A stretch of DNA of 64,000 nt from DASYXT01 sp035934555 (GTDB lineage Bacteria; Verrucomicrobiota; Verrucomicrobiia; Limisphaerales; UBA8199), in contig DASYXT010000115.1 of the NCBI GenBank assembly GCA_035934555.1, forward strand, positions 1-64,000, read 5' to 3'. Below, in pieces: positions 35,171-43,697 of the stretch. Positions within the stretch are counted from its first letter, which is position 1; each line of letters starts with the position of its first letter. A program made the position numbers and the translations under genes. Under the pieces are notes generated by a model. That model saw only the letters and a program-made list of their open reading frames with translations, made no database searches and was not told the origin of the DNA.

Positions 35171-36541
35171 ATGACGTTGACTGAGAAAATTCTTGCGCGC
35201 GCTGCCGGAAAGGCGCGGGTGCAGGCCGGTGATAACGTGTGGGTCAGCGCGGACGTGCTGATGACGCATGACGTGTGCGGGCCGGGCACCATTGGCGTGT
35301 TCAAGCGGGAATTCGGCCCACAAGCCAAAGTGTGGGACCGCAACCGGGTGGTGATCATCCCCGATCACTACATTTTCACAGCAGATTCGCGCTCGAACCG
35401 GAATGTTGATATTCTGCGGGACTTCGTCAAGGAACAGGGAATTGCGTATTTTTATGACGTGATCGACGACCGAAACGGGCACTGGGTGTTTGATCCGTCC
35501 CAGGGGCCGCTGCGGCGCCAATACGGTTCTGGCTACGCCGGGGTGTGCCACACGGCGCTGCCGCAGAAAGGCCACACGCGCCCGGGGGAAATCCTCTTTG
35601 GCACCGATTCGCACACATGCATGGCGGGAGCGTTCAACGAATTTGCCACCGGCATCGGCAATACCGACGCGGGGTTTGTGATGGGCACGGGCAAACTGCT
35701 GCTCAAAGTTCCTGAGACGATGCATTTCCGCCTCGAAGGGAAGTTGCAGCCGGGTGTGATGGCTAAAGACATCATTCTGCACTGCATCGGGGAAATCGGC
35801 TTCGACGGGGCGACCTATAGGGCAATGCAATTCGACGGCGCAGGTGTCGCCAGCCTTAGCATGGACGACCGGATGACAATCGCCAACATGGCCATTGAGG
35901 CCGGCGGCAAGAACGGCATTTTCGAGTTCGACGCCCAGACCCAGGCGGCGGTCGATTACCGCTGCAAACTCAACGGCACCCAATCCAAGTACGAGCCGGT
36001 GACGCGCGACAAGGACGAACGGTTCGTCTATGACTTGGTGGTGAATCTGGATAAACTGGAGCCGACGGTGGCGTGCCATCCCGATCCGGGCCAGCGCAAG
36101 CTCGCGCGGGAGCTCGGGCATATAAAGCTCGACCGGGCGTATGTGGGTTCGTGCACCGGCGGCAAGACGAGCGATTTCCTTGAGTTTGCGCGGGTGCTGC
36201 AGGGCAAGCATGTGGCGATTGACACGTTTGGCGTGCCCGCGACGCCGGAAATTGTGCATGACCTGCAAACGGCACACTGGGGAGAGAAAACGGTGTGGGA
36301 CATCCTGGTTTCGGCAGGGGTGCAGATGACCGAGAACGCCGGCTGCGCGGCGTGCCTGGGCGGGCCGGTCGATACGTTCGGCCGCATGAATGCGCCGATG
36401 AAATGCATCAGCGCGACCAACCGGAACTTCCCCGGCCGGATGGGCCACAAGGAATCGCAGGTGTTTTTGGCCTCGCCCGCCACCGTGGCCGCCAGCGCCT
36501 TAACCGGCCACATCAGCGACCCGCGGGAATACCTCAGCTAA
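35171..36541 (+). CDS. leuC: 3-isopropylmalate dehydratase large subunit (aconitase family)
   Basis: 456 residues from ATG 35171 (MTLTEKILARAAG). It isomerises 2- and 3-isopropylmalate in leucine synthesis with a [4Fe-4S] cluster. The cluster cysteines are in YVGSCTGGK and the pair in GCAACLGG; SxS and Arg motifs are normal (GTDSHTCMAG, SATNRNFPGRMG). No leuD follows; the next gene is on the other strand and unrelated. A homoaconitase or methylthioalkylmalate-type role is an alternative since these share the fold. The 185-base upstream region has a GGGAGCG/CGCTCCC inverted repeat at about 35033-35058. Confidence 0.88.
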   Translation: MTLTEKILARAAGKARVQAGDNVWVSADVLMTHDVCGPGTIGVFKREFGPQAKVWDRNRVVIIPDHYIFTADSRSNRNVDILRDFVKEQGIAYFYDVIDDRNGHWVFDPSQGPLRRQYGSGYAGVCHTALPQKGHTRPGEILFGTDSHTCMAGAFNEFATGIGNTDAGFVMGTGKLLLKVPETMHFRLEGKLQPGVMAKDIILHCIGEIGFDGATYRAMQFDGAGVASLSMDDRMTIANMAIEAGGKNGIFEFDAQTQAAVDYRCKLNGTQSKYEPVTRDKDERFVYDLVVNLDKLEPTVACHPDPGQRKLARELGHIKLDRAYVGSCTGGKTSDFLEFARVLQGKHVAIDTFGVPATPEIVHDLQTAHWGEKTVWDILVSAGVQMTENAGCAACLGGPVDTFGRMNAPMKCISATNRNFPGRMGHKESQVFLASPATVAASALTGHISDPREYLS

Positions 36542-36861
36542 TCAGGTCTTTCTGCTTCTCCGGTCTGTTCTTGTCCGGCTGGCGCTGCGCCCGGTTCACC
36601 GGCCGCGCGCACCATGTCATCAAGGAGGCGTTTGAAATCCTCGAGACCGGGCGCCGGGATGATGATGGTATCGCGACGGCCGCCGACATCTTCGGTGATG
36701 CGCAGGAACCGGCCGCGCGGGTTTTCTTTCAGCGCGAACAGAAAAGTCTTGCGCTCAATTTGGACCTTGTCGGACTTGAGCGTCTCCTCGTTGATAGGGG
36801 CCTTAGGCGGCCCGTGATGCCGATTGCCGCCAAATGGCGATGGGCGGTCATTAGAAATCAT
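36538..36861 (-). CDS. PUR-alpha-like nucleic-acid-binding protein (DUF3276)
   Basis: 107 residues. The core KVQIERKTFLFALKENPRGR...RDTIIIPAPGLEDFKRLL is the bacterial PUR repeat (DUF3276), known from Borrelia BpuR and Bacteroidetes proteins that bind single-stranded DNA and RNA as dimers. Flanks are low-complexity (Pro/Gly N-terminus; Ala/Glu C-terminus). A perfect 7-bp hairpin lies in its 5' untranslated region, 17 bases from the ATG. The stop overlaps the end of leuC by 4 bases, convergent. Confidence 0.8.
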   Translation of the reverse strand: MISNDRPSPFGGNRHHGPPKAPINEETLKSDKVQIERKTFLFALKENPRGRFLRITEDVGGRRDTIIIPAPGLEDFKRLLDDMVRAAGEPGAAPAGQEQTGEAERPD

Positions 36862-36877
36862 ACAGCAACCCCTGGTC

Positions 36878-36896
36878 GGCTGCCTTGGCGGCAGCC
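36878..36896 (-). promoter_or_regulatory. hairpin in the leader of the PUR-family gene
   Basis: GGCTGCC-TTGGC-GGCAGCC is a perfect 7-bp stem with a 5-base loop, GC-rich, 17 bases upstream of the ATG and just before the AGGGG ribosome-binding site on the minus strand. No T run follows on either strand, so it is not an obvious terminator. It could modulate translation or be a protein-binding site. Confidence 0.4.
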
Positions 36897-36937
36897 TTAC
36901 TTACTCTTAAAATAAGGTCAACGACATTCCCGCGTTG

Positions 36938-37504
36938 TCAACTGCGGAATTTGGTCGCGCTGACAAATCGCATCGGGTCGGGCGGGTTGGCCATGCGCCA
37001 CAGGTAAATGCCCAGGCCGCAGACCAGCACGGCTTCCAGTGTATGGCTGGCGCCCTGCCAAAAACGCAGCGAATCGCGCGCGGCCACGCGCTGAGCGGAA
37101 GCCGTAAATTCACGTTGATGGAGGGTGTGGAGCCGGGGTTGCAGCCAGAAAGCTTCGAGGCAACCGCCCAGCCACAACATCAGCAAGAGCGCCAGCCACA
37201 GCCGCCGCGGGTATTTACCCAGATAGAGCCATTCGCCAGTGAGGTGGAGCAGCGCTATAAAACCGCAGAGCAGATACAGCCGGAAGAAGCGCACACCGAC
37301 CAATTGCGCCAGGGCAACTGAGAAGTAAGGGTAATTCTGCGGCTCGAGCAACTGTTGGATGTCGCGCGAACCGGTGAGGGCCGGTTCCGCGCCGAAGAGG
37401 AAGAAAACCGCGGCTCCGAACCAGACGGCGGCGTTCAACAACCCCACCAGTCGCAACAACCCAATCACACCGGGACGGTAGGGTAACCGAGGGGAATAAG
37501 GCAA
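36938..37504 (-). CDS. small integral membrane protein (DUF4149-like)
   Basis: 188 residues with four hydrophobic helices (near 15-38, 62-82, 85-112 and 155-172) and aromatic-rich loops. The pattern (VWFGAAVFFLFGAEPAL; NYPYFSVALAQLVG near the second helix) resembles DUF4149 membrane proteins, but I am not certain. Eighteen bases upstream on the same strand ends the PhoH-PIN gene, so they may be cotranscribed. Confidence 0.65.
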   Translation of the reverse strand: MPYSPRLPYRPGVIGLLRLVGLLNAAVWFGAAVFFLFGAEPALTGSRDIQQLLEPQNYPYFSVALAQLVGVRFFRLYLLCGFIALLHLTGEWLYLGKYPRRLWLALLLMLWLGGCLEAFWLQPRLHTLHQREFTASAQRVAARDSLRFWQGASHTLEAVLVCGLGIYLWRMANPPDPMRFVSATKFRS

Positions 37505-37521
37505 GCCGAACGTAACCGCCG

Positions 37522-38838
37522 CTACAGGATATTTGCGGCTAATTCGGCGAGTTCGGAGCGTTCGCCTTTTTGCAGCTCGATGTGCGCGGCGACCGGCTCG
37601 GCGCGGAAGCGGCTGACGATATAGTTGAACCCGTTGGACGAGGAGTCCACATAGGGATTATCAATCTGGTAGGGGTCCCCGGTGAAGACGATTTTCGTGC
37701 CGTGGCCGACGCGAGTGATGATGGTCTTGGTCTCGAGGGGCGTGAGGTTTTGGGCCTCATCGATGATCATGAACTGATTGGCAATACTGCGCCCGCGAAT
37801 ATAGCTGAGCGCCTCGACCACAATGCTGCCGGAGCGCATCAGGTCGCCGCTGCGCCGGTGCTCGTGGCCCATATTCAAGTCGCTGAGCATTTCGAGCGCG
37901 TCGTGAATCGGCTGCATCCAGGGCGCCAGTTTTTCATCCAGCGAACCGGGGAGGAACCCCAGCTCTTTGCCCATCGAGATGGTGGGCCGCGCGACCACGA
38001 GGCGGCGGTACTCGCGTTCGAGCACCGTGCGCTTCAGGCCGGCGGCCATCGCCAGGAGCGTCTTGCCCGTCCCGGCTTTGCCCATCAGCGTGACCAGTTT
38101 GATGCGGTCGTCCAGCAGGGCGTCGAAGGCGAAATGCTGCTCGCGATTGCGCGGTTTGATGCCCCAGACCCCTTCGCGGCAGTCAATGATCGGCAAGAGC
38201 TTGGTGCCGCTCAGGTCCACTTTCGCAAGGGCCGTACGCTTGGGATTGGTTTCGTCCAGCAGCGTGCAATATTCGTTGGGGAAATATTGTTTGCCACCGT
38301 TGACTTCCAGCTCGCCGTTCGCCCGGAAGGACGCTATCCGCTCCGGACTGACACTGATCTCGATCATCCCGGTGTAAAGGTCGGTAATGAGGACGCGATC
38401 GTTTTCGTAATCTTCGGCGAGCACTCCCAGCGCGTCGGCCTTGATCCGCAAATTGATATCTTTGCTGACCAGCACGGTCTGGCTCTTGGGCTGGGTTTTC
38501 TTGATGTGCGCCGCCAGCGACAGGATCCGGTTATCCACGGAGTCGGTTCCGAACAACGCGTGGCCGTTGGTGCCGTTGTGTGGTTTGGGAAAGGCGATGC
38601 GCAAATGCCCGCCATTGGGCAGGGTGACGCCCTCGCTCAACTGGCCGGAACCGCGCAAGCCATCGAGCATGCGCGAAACAGCACGGGCGTTTTGCCCCAA
38701 CTCGGTGGACTCGCGTTTGAAGCGGTCGATCTCCTCGATGACTTCGATGGGCAACACCACGTGGTTGTCCTGGAAGTTGAGAAGCGAATTGGGATCGTGC
38801 AGCAAAACATTGGTATCAAGAATGTAATTCTTTTTCAC
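37522..38838 (-). CDS. PIN-PhoH family ATPase/ribonuclease (PhoH2 type)
   Basis: 438 residues. The N-terminal PIN nuclease domain starts YILDTNVLLHDPNSL with the first acidic residue Asp8. The C-terminal PhoH domain has Walker A MGKAGTGKTLLA at about 248-259, RLVVARPTISMGKELGFLPG and the DEAQNLT Walker B. PhoH2 proteins are RNA helicase/nuclease enzymes, in mycobacteria part of a toxin-antitoxin-like pair. No small antitoxin precedes it here; the upstream gene overlaps by 23 bases and is GST-like. Confidence 0.9.
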   Translation of the reverse strand: MKKNYILDTNVLLHDPNSLLNFQDNHVVLPIEVIEEIDRFKRESTELGQNARAVSRMLDGLRGSGQLSEGVTLPNGGHLRIAFPKPHNGTNGHALFGTDSVDNRILSLAAHIKKTQPKSQTVLVSKDINLRIKADALGVLAEDYENDRVLITDLYTGMIEISVSPERIASFRANGELEVNGGKQYFPNEYCTLLDETNPKRTALAKVDLSGTKLLPIIDCREGVWGIKPRNREQHFAFDALLDDRIKLVTLMGKAGTGKTLLAMAAGLKRTVLEREYRRLVVARPTISMGKELGFLPGSLDEKLAPWMQPIHDALEMLSDLNMGHEHRRSGDLMRSGSIVVEALSYIRGRSIANQFMIIDEAQNLTPLETKTIITRVGHGTKIVFTGDPYQIDNPYVDSSSNGFNYIVSRFRAEPVAAHIELQKGERSELAELAANIL

Positions 38839-39502
38839 GCGCTAAGGACTTCACTTTCACCCGGCCCATGCGGCCATGCCACAATTTAAGGCGGGTATGT
38901 TTTTCGGGCAGCCGATAATGTCCCGAATAGAGGAAATTGCCGAGCATCCCGTACAGGTCAAAATCGACGAACCGGGGCCGCTCGTCCAGCAAGTAGGGTT
39001 TGTGGAGCAACATTTCTTCAAACGGCACCAACCGCTGCTCCAATTGCGCGAGCAGCTCCTTTTGCTGCTGTTTCCATTGGCTGATGCAGCCGCGGCCAAA
39101 CTTGCGCTCTTTATGGCGCAGAAAGCGCAGTTGGTCGTTGAGCGGGACCATTTCCTTCCAAAAGACGTCGTTCAGGCGAAAGCCAAGCCCCTCGATTTCA
39201 TTTTCGATGTAACGCCACAGAATCGATTGCACCCCTTCCAAATCCCATGGGAACAAGCCCAGTTGCAGTTTGGAATCAAGGTATTTGGCGATGACCTGCG
39301 AATCCTCGCCCACCTCGAACACGACGGTTTTCCCATCGCGAATGATCGGCACGCCGTAGTAGCGCTGGCGCGTGAGCCGCCAGACCATCGAACGGTCGCC
39401 ATTGGGGATATTGGTAACTTTGAAGTTGGCTCCGGAGAACTCCAAAATCCGGCGTTGGACGATGCAGAACGGACTCCAGGGGAACTGAATCAATTCAATC
39501 AT
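38816..39502 (-). CDS. glutathione S-transferase-like protein
   Basis: 228 residues. The N-terminal thioredoxin fold (FPWSPFCIVQRRILEFSG; YYGVPIIRDGKTVVFEVGEDSQ with the cis-Pro VP and ES-like turn) and an all-helical C-terminal half match GST. The serine/cysteine pair SPFC could be the active site. It overlaps the PhoH-PIN start by 23 bases. Substrate unknown. Confidence 0.75.
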   Translation of the reverse strand: MIELIQFPWSPFCIVQRRILEFSGANFKVTNIPNGDRSMVWRLTRQRYYGVPIIRDGKTVVFEVGEDSQVIAKYLDSKLQLGLFPWDLEGVQSILWRYIENEIEGLGFRLNDVFWKEMVPLNDQLRFLRHKERKFGRGCISQWKQQQKELLAQLEQRLVPFEEMLLHKPYLLDERPRFVDFDLYGMLGNFLYSGHYRLPEKHTRLKLWHGRMGRVKVKSLAREKELHS

Positions 39503-39668
39503 TGCGCGCTATAACCTTCGCCAGCCAAAACTCTAGGATGGCTGGAGCCGCCTGACAAGACGAAATGACCAGGCCGATTCTGTGGCGAGTGAAGGTTGTG
39601 GTCCAGCGAGGCCGTGCGGACGGCTACTGCCCCAAACACCAACCCCTCACTTTCAATTCCAGCAAACT

Positions 39669-39896
39669 TCAAGCCGCGGCGTAATGCACCGCCGTTCGCT
39701 CCAGCGAGACGGTCGTGACGGTTAGCGGGTCATCGAACGCAAAGGCCAGCTCGATATCCTTGATTCCCCACGTCCCCGCATAAACCAGTGCGCGATCGAT
39801 AAAACGAAAGTCTAACGCCCGGCTCTGATCGTCGGTCCACTTTCCTGGTGCCTGAAAGTACAGCCTGGTGTTGGTTTGACGTAGCAAAGTTTTCAT
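39669..39896 (-). CDS. small conserved-type hypothetical protein
   Basis: 75 residues from ATG 39896 (MKTLLRQTNTRLYFQAPGKW). It has the look of small Verrucomicrobia proteins with an LYFQ...W...DFRFIDRAL...FDD pattern, one alpha/beta unit with no signal or transmembrane segment. Function unknown. Stretches 39503-39668 and 39897-40077 show no other gene. Confidence 0.55.
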   Translation of the reverse strand: MKTLLRQTNTRLYFQAPGKWTDDQSRALDFRFIDRALVYAGTWGIKDIELAFAFDDPLTVTTVSLERTAVHYAAA

Positions 39897-40077
39897 ATGA
39901 CGCAAGGCGAGAATAAACATTTCTCATCAATTAAGAGAAGTGGGTAAGTACCCCATCCACCGGCGAAGCACCGGGCCCTGAATGTCCGCCCGATGCCAAA
40001 CAGGTGTAGGCGATGGGCCTGGCAAAGGGAGGGACAGACCTGATGGTGAAATCGGGCGCGCCGGCCGACTGTAAATC

Positions 40078-40248
40078 ATGTTACAATGGGCATTAATCTT
40101 CCTGGTAATCGCGATTATCGCCGCGATTTTCGGTTTCGGTGGGATTGCCGGCACAGCCGCAGGCATCGCGCAGATCTTGTTCTACATCTTCATCGCGATC
40201 TTCCTGATCTCGCTGCTGGTGGGACTGTTCCGCGGCCGCGCGCCTTAG
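40078..40248 (+). CDS. DUF1328 small membrane protein (YtjA-like)
   Basis: 56 residues. ATG 40078 begins MLQWALIFLVIAIIAAIFGF, then GGIAGTAAGIAQIL, a second helix, and ends LVGLFRGRAP. Two transmembrane helices and the FGFGGIAG motif are diagnostic of DUF1328. These small stress-associated proteins are widespread, and their role is not known. It is convergent with the sulfatase gene, 10 bases apart. Confidence 0.87.
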   Translation: MLQWALIFLVIAIIAAIFGFGGIAGTAAGIAQILFYIFIAIFLISLLVGLFRGRAP

Positions 40249-40258
40249 CGCCGCGGCT

Positions 40259-42226
40259 TCAGCGCGGATCCAGATGATAGCGCTGGTGCATGTAGAGGTC
40301 GTCGGCGACCTCAAACAGCGCGATGGCATCTTGCTCCAGGCTGAAGTCCGCCGCCGCCGGGTTGGCTAAGGGCATCATGTTGACCGCCTTTGGGTCACCA
40401 GCGTAGAACTGGTCGGTCTTCATCAACCCGAGGACGACCAGGCGGTCGCGCCCGAGCAAGCCGATGTCGCGATTGTGGTTCATCAGCGCGCGGCCTTCGG
40501 CGGGCGGGCCCTTCAGCAGGTCGCGGCCAAAGAACAGGGTTTGGTATGGGCGGCCAATGAGGCCGAGGACGGTCGGGGAGACATCGAGCGAGCAGCCTAA
40601 TTGACCAGGGCGGCTGGGGGTTTTCACCGCCGCCGGGCCGGTGATAAGCAGCGGAATCTCGTACGACCCGATCGGGATGTTCTGACTGCCATACACTCGC
40701 GCACCGTGGTCGGCCACGACCACAAAGATTGTGTTGGTCCAGAAGCTCTCGGCTTTCACCTGCCGGAAAAAGCGGCCGAGGGCATAGTCGGCGTACTTGA
40801 CGGCATACTCCTGCTTGTGTTTGTCCGGATCCTCAGGAATACGGCCTTTGGGGAAGGTGTACGGCTTGTGATTGGAGACCGAAAGGATGGTGGTGAAGAA
40901 CGGCCGGCCGGTTTGCGCCAGCGCGCGCATCTCGTGCAGCGAACGATCATAAAGGTCTTCGTCGCACACACCCCAAATCGTCGAAAAGGTGATGTGATCG
41001 AAGTCCTTTTCCTCGACGAACCGGTCGTACCCATTGCGCAGGGCAAACGAGCGCATGTCGTCGAACACTCCGCGTCCGCCGTAGGTAAACAGCGTCGCGT
41101 ATCCATCACGTTTGAGAAGCCGGGCGATCGTTTCGACATTGTCCGACAGGTTGCGTTTGACGATGGAATCGCCCGGCAACGGCGGAAACGAGGACAGCAC
41201 GCCTTCCATGCCGCGCACCGTGCGATTGCCGGACGCGTAAATATTGGTGAAAAGCATGCCCTCGGTCGCCGCCAGCTTGTCCATCTCCGGTGTCAGCGTG
41301 TTGGTTCGGCCGAGGCTGCCCCAGAATTCCGAGCCGAGGCTTTCTTCAAGGAAGATGACGACGTTAAGGCGGGGCCGGTTAGGGTCGCCGGCGACCTGGC
41401 GGCGGATGGTCTGGCCGTTGTCGGTGAACGCGCAATCGCCGGCTGCAACCAACTGCCGGGTGCGCTCATAAGCCGCAGCCAGTGGCATGGTTTTGTAAAA
41501 CGCGCCGTAATCCAGGTTATGCGTCCAGGCCGCGGCGACGAAGGAAATCACACCATTATTGGCGATTTCGTTCATGGTGCGGTCGGTGCATACATGCAAC
41601 TCTCGCAGATGAACACCCGGCGCCAGCAGCGCCGCCGCCAGAACTCCGCCGGCAAAGAAACCCAGCCGGGTGCGCTGCGCGAACGGACGCTCCCACATGT
41701 GCCGAAACAATGCCCGAGCCGGCAGCACCCAGGCCAGGCCAAACGCGGCGCAAACCGCCACGACGACGGCAACGTGATAGGATTCCCAAATGTTAACAAA
41801 AACCTCGTACGGAAAGAGCAGGTAATCGACGGCGACCGTGTTGAACCGTGATTTGAATTCTTCGAAAAAAAAGTATTCCGCGAACAAAACAAAGGCCTGA
41901 GCGGACCAAATCAACCAGCAGCCGCCCCAAAAGAGCCATCCGCGCCAGCGCACGCGGCGCTTGGTATCCCGCGCAAAGACCAGCCACAACAGCACTGGCA
42001 GGCTCAACAGCAGGCCGGCAAAGATGTCGCGGTAGGTCCCCACCAACAGCGCCATGGTCAGGTCATGCGCAGGAATCGTTGCCGGCCTAAACGCCAGCAG
42101 CAGCACCAACCGCAAAACCAGCCAGGTTCCGAACAGTGACCCGAACCAGAATAGGACAAAGCCATAACGGGACCTTGTCCAGCGCGGGGGTGCGGGTTGG
42201 GTTGGAGCTGGGGAAGGCGCGTTCAT
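40259..42226 (-). CDS. LTA-synthase-like sulfatase-family membrane enzyme
   Basis: 655 residues. Five transmembrane helices in the first 215 residues, then a periplasmic alkaline-phosphatase/sulfatase domain: LNVVIFLEESLGSEF (metal Glu), IYASGNRTVRGMEGVL (candidate Thr nucleophile), FATLFTYGG-like turn, FFTTILSVSNHKPY, VVVADHGAR. This is the LtaS/MdoB/OpgB group, which transfers phosphoglycerol or phosphoethanolamine to surface glycans. The acceptor in this Gram-negative-type organism is unknown. It overlaps the upstream methyltransferase gene by 4 bases. Confidence 0.87.
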   Translation of the reverse strand: MNAPSPAPTQPAPPRWTRSRYGFVLFWFGSLFGTWLVLRLVLLLAFRPATIPAHDLTMALLVGTYRDIFAGLLLSLPVLLWLVFARDTKRRVRWRGWLFWGGCWLIWSAQAFVLFAEYFFFEEFKSRFNTVAVDYLLFPYEVFVNIWESYHVAVVVAVCAAFGLAWVLPARALFRHMWERPFAQRTRLGFFAGGVLAAALLAPGVHLRELHVCTDRTMNEIANNGVISFVAAAWTHNLDYGAFYKTMPLAAAYERTRQLVAAGDCAFTDNGQTIRRQVAGDPNRPRLNVVIFLEESLGSEFWGSLGRTNTLTPEMDKLAATEGMLFTNIYASGNRTVRGMEGVLSSFPPLPGDSIVKRNLSDNVETIARLLKRDGYATLFTYGGRGVFDDMRSFALRNGYDRFVEEKDFDHITFSTIWGVCDEDLYDRSLHEMRALAQTGRPFFTTILSVSNHKPYTFPKGRIPEDPDKHKQEYAVKYADYALGRFFRQVKAESFWTNTIFVVVADHGARVYGSQNIPIGSYEIPLLITGPAAVKTPSRPGQLGCSLDVSPTVLGLIGRPYQTLFFGRDLLKGPPAEGRALMNHNRDIGLLGRDRLVVLGLMKTDQFYAGDPKAVNMMPLANPAAADFSLEQDAIALFEVADDLYMHQRYHLDPR

Positions 42227-42882
42227 CGTTTGCGGCAGAATTGGATACCGTCGGCGACAGAAAGCAGGACGGCCTCGACTCGCGGATCGGCGGCGAGCTT
42301 ATGATTCAGCGCGTCGATAGCGCGACCGGTGGGTTCCTGGATCGGCTCGTCGCCTAGCCGCCCGGCCCAGAGCATGTTATCGAACAGAATCAGGCCGTTG
42401 GGTCGCACACGGGGCAGCAGTAGCTCGTAATACTGCTCGTATTGGGTTTTATCGGCGTCGATGAAAACGAAGTCAAATTGCAAGCTGGCTTCGAGATTCT
42501 GTAACTGCTGGATGGCATCTCCCAGCCGGAGGTCAACCCGGTCACTCAGGCCGGCTTTGGCCCAGTACTTACGAGCGATCGCCGTCCATTCGGCGCTTTG
42601 GTCCAGGCAAATCAGTTTGCCTCCCGGCGCCAGGGCCCGGGCAATGCAGAGTGAGCTATAGCCGGTGAAAGTCCCCACCTCGATGGCCGAGCGCGCGCCG
42701 ATCGCCGCCACCACGATGCTCAGGAAGGTCCCTTGCTCATCGCTAATTTGGCAGATGCTGACATCCCCGAGGGCGGCAGTGTCAGCTCGCAACTCCGCCA
42801 GCAGCGGGTCGGTCGCGTCGCTCCGGCATCGCCCCAGGTAAGAGTACAAGCGATCAGTCAATGAAACGTACTTCGTGCCCAT
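42223..42882 (-). CDS. class I SAM O-methyltransferase (CCoAOMT-like)
   Basis: About 219 residues from ATG 42882 (MGTKYVSLTDRLYSYL); the open frame upstream runs into a repeat element. SAM motif I AIEVGTFTGYSSLCIA, FDFVFIDADKTQY (metal and substrate region) and LILFDNMLWAG match the caffeoyl-CoA O-methyltransferase/catechol-OMT family. These need a divalent cation. Natural substrate unknown. First gene of a two-gene operon with the LtaS-like enzyme. Confidence 0.88.
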   Translation of the reverse strand: MGTKYVSLTDRLYSYLGRCRSDATDPLLAELRADTAALGDVSICQISDEQGTFLSIVVAAIGARSAIEVGTFTGYSSLCIARALAPGGKLICLDQSAEWTAIARKYWAKAGLSDRVDLRLGDAIQQLQNLEASLQFDFVFIDADKTQYEQYYELLLPRVRPNGLILFDNMLWAGRLGDEPIQEPTGRAIDALNHKLAADPRVEAVLLSVADGIQFCRKR

Positions 42883-42931
42883 AAAAACAACACTAACAGA
42901 ACTCGTCCCGTGTGAAAGAGAACAAAATGGG

Positions 42932-43129
42932 GGCGCGCGGACTTTAGTCCGCAGCAGGCTCCGAACGGCGGCGCGGGTCAGATTTACATGCGGTTTTGTC
43001 GATACCACAGCGAAGCGCAAACATTCCTATCCGCAGCAGGCTCCGAACGGCGGCGCGGCTCGGATTTACCCAGCGGGCTTGTTCATACCACGGTGCTGCG
43101 GACTAAAGTCTGACTAAAGTCCGCGCTCC
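42932..43129. repeat. REPIN-like palindromic repeat, composite copy R1
   Basis: The left end has GCGGACTTTAGTCCGC (42937-42952), a 7-bp stem with a TT loop. The right end has GCGGACTAAAGTC, a duplicated GACTAAAGTC and then CGCGCTCC, ending at 43129. The inside contains two copies of a GCAGCAGGCTCCGAACGG unit, at about 42951 and 43032, so the element has an internal partial duplication. It belongs to the same family as the copies at 43478, 58556, 61296 and 61408. Confidence 0.8.
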
Positions 43130-43163
43130 GTCTTCTGGTCCGGTAAATGCTCTCAATCCAATT

Positions 43164-43334
43164 GTGAAACGTGCAGCTTTCAAACTCGATACCGGCAAAG
43201 GTGGATGGATTCGCACCACGCTGGCCCCCCTGAACGACAAACGCCAAGCCCGCTTCGGCGCGGTGGACATGTTTATGTTCCTGGCGTTGGTGACGACGGT
43301 GGTGGCGGTGGCGCGGGTGCTCATCGCCCGCTAA
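43164..43334 (+). CDS. possible small membrane protein
   Basis: A 56-residue frame beginning at GTG 43164 (VKRAAFKLDTGKGGWIRTT) ends with a hydrophobic helix (FMFLALVTTVVAVARVLIA) and Arg. It lies in the 560-base stretch between two repeat elements, has no clear ribosome-binding site and no recognised family. Composition with a charged N-terminus and a terminal transmembrane segment is compatible with a real small protein, but chance is not excluded. Confidence 0.35.
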   Translation: MKRAAFKLDTGKGGWIRTTLAPLNDKRQARFGAVDMFMFLALVTTVVAVARVLIAR

Positions 43335-43477
43335 AGCTTGCGGTCAGGCGGGATTGCGTCGCCGCCGAGCGCCGCCAGTCCGCCTCATTCATGGACAACT
43401 GTGTCCAGATTCCTGGCACACCGGATTTCTTCAAAAAGTTTCCTTTCAGGCGCACTAGTAGTGGCTTTCCAATCAGT

Positions 43478-43606
43478 GAGAGCGCGAACTTTACCCAGAT
43501 CTTAATTTGCTCCGCGGCAACACTGGATGTGCCTGGGATAAGGTCGCAGTGCGCGTGGACTTTCGGGCGTTGCTGCGGACTAAAGTCAGACTAAAGTGCG
43601 CGCTCC
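43478..43606. repeat. REPIN-like palindromic repeat, degraded copy R2
   Basis: The right end is well kept: GCGTTGCTGCGGACTAAAGTC, duplicated as AGACTAAAGT, then GCGCGCTCC to 43606. The left end (GAGAGCGCGAACTTTACCC then CTCCGCGGCAACACT) is degraded and interrupted. Same family and the same inner duplication at the right hairpin as R1. It sits 92 bases upstream of the FAD monooxygenase gene. Confidence 0.65.
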
Positions 43607-43697
43607 GCTGCGGTCCGTGCCCGCGGTGAAATAAGATGACATTTGGGCACCTCGGCGGTATGGTAGGGCCGCACGATTCGATCATGCCAAACCACCT

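Noticed and set aside
35099..36448. 449-residue open frame antisense to leuC
   Set aside because: Composition is unnatural (His/Arg-rich) and leuC on the other strand has all cluster cysteines.
37570..38889. 439-residue plus-strand frame over the PhoH-PIN gene
   Set aside because: Shadow of a well-supported gene; no domain or start signal.
40601..41851. 416-residue plus-strand frame over the LtaS-like gene
   Set aside because: Shadow frame; the minus-strand gene has clear membrane helices and sulfatase motifs.
43103..43324. minus-strand peptide with a VVRIHPPLP motif, of the sort produced antisense to tRNA genes
   Set aside because: I looked for a cloverleaf around 43150-43300 on both strands; a T-arm-like piece is present but no matching acceptor or anticodon stems.
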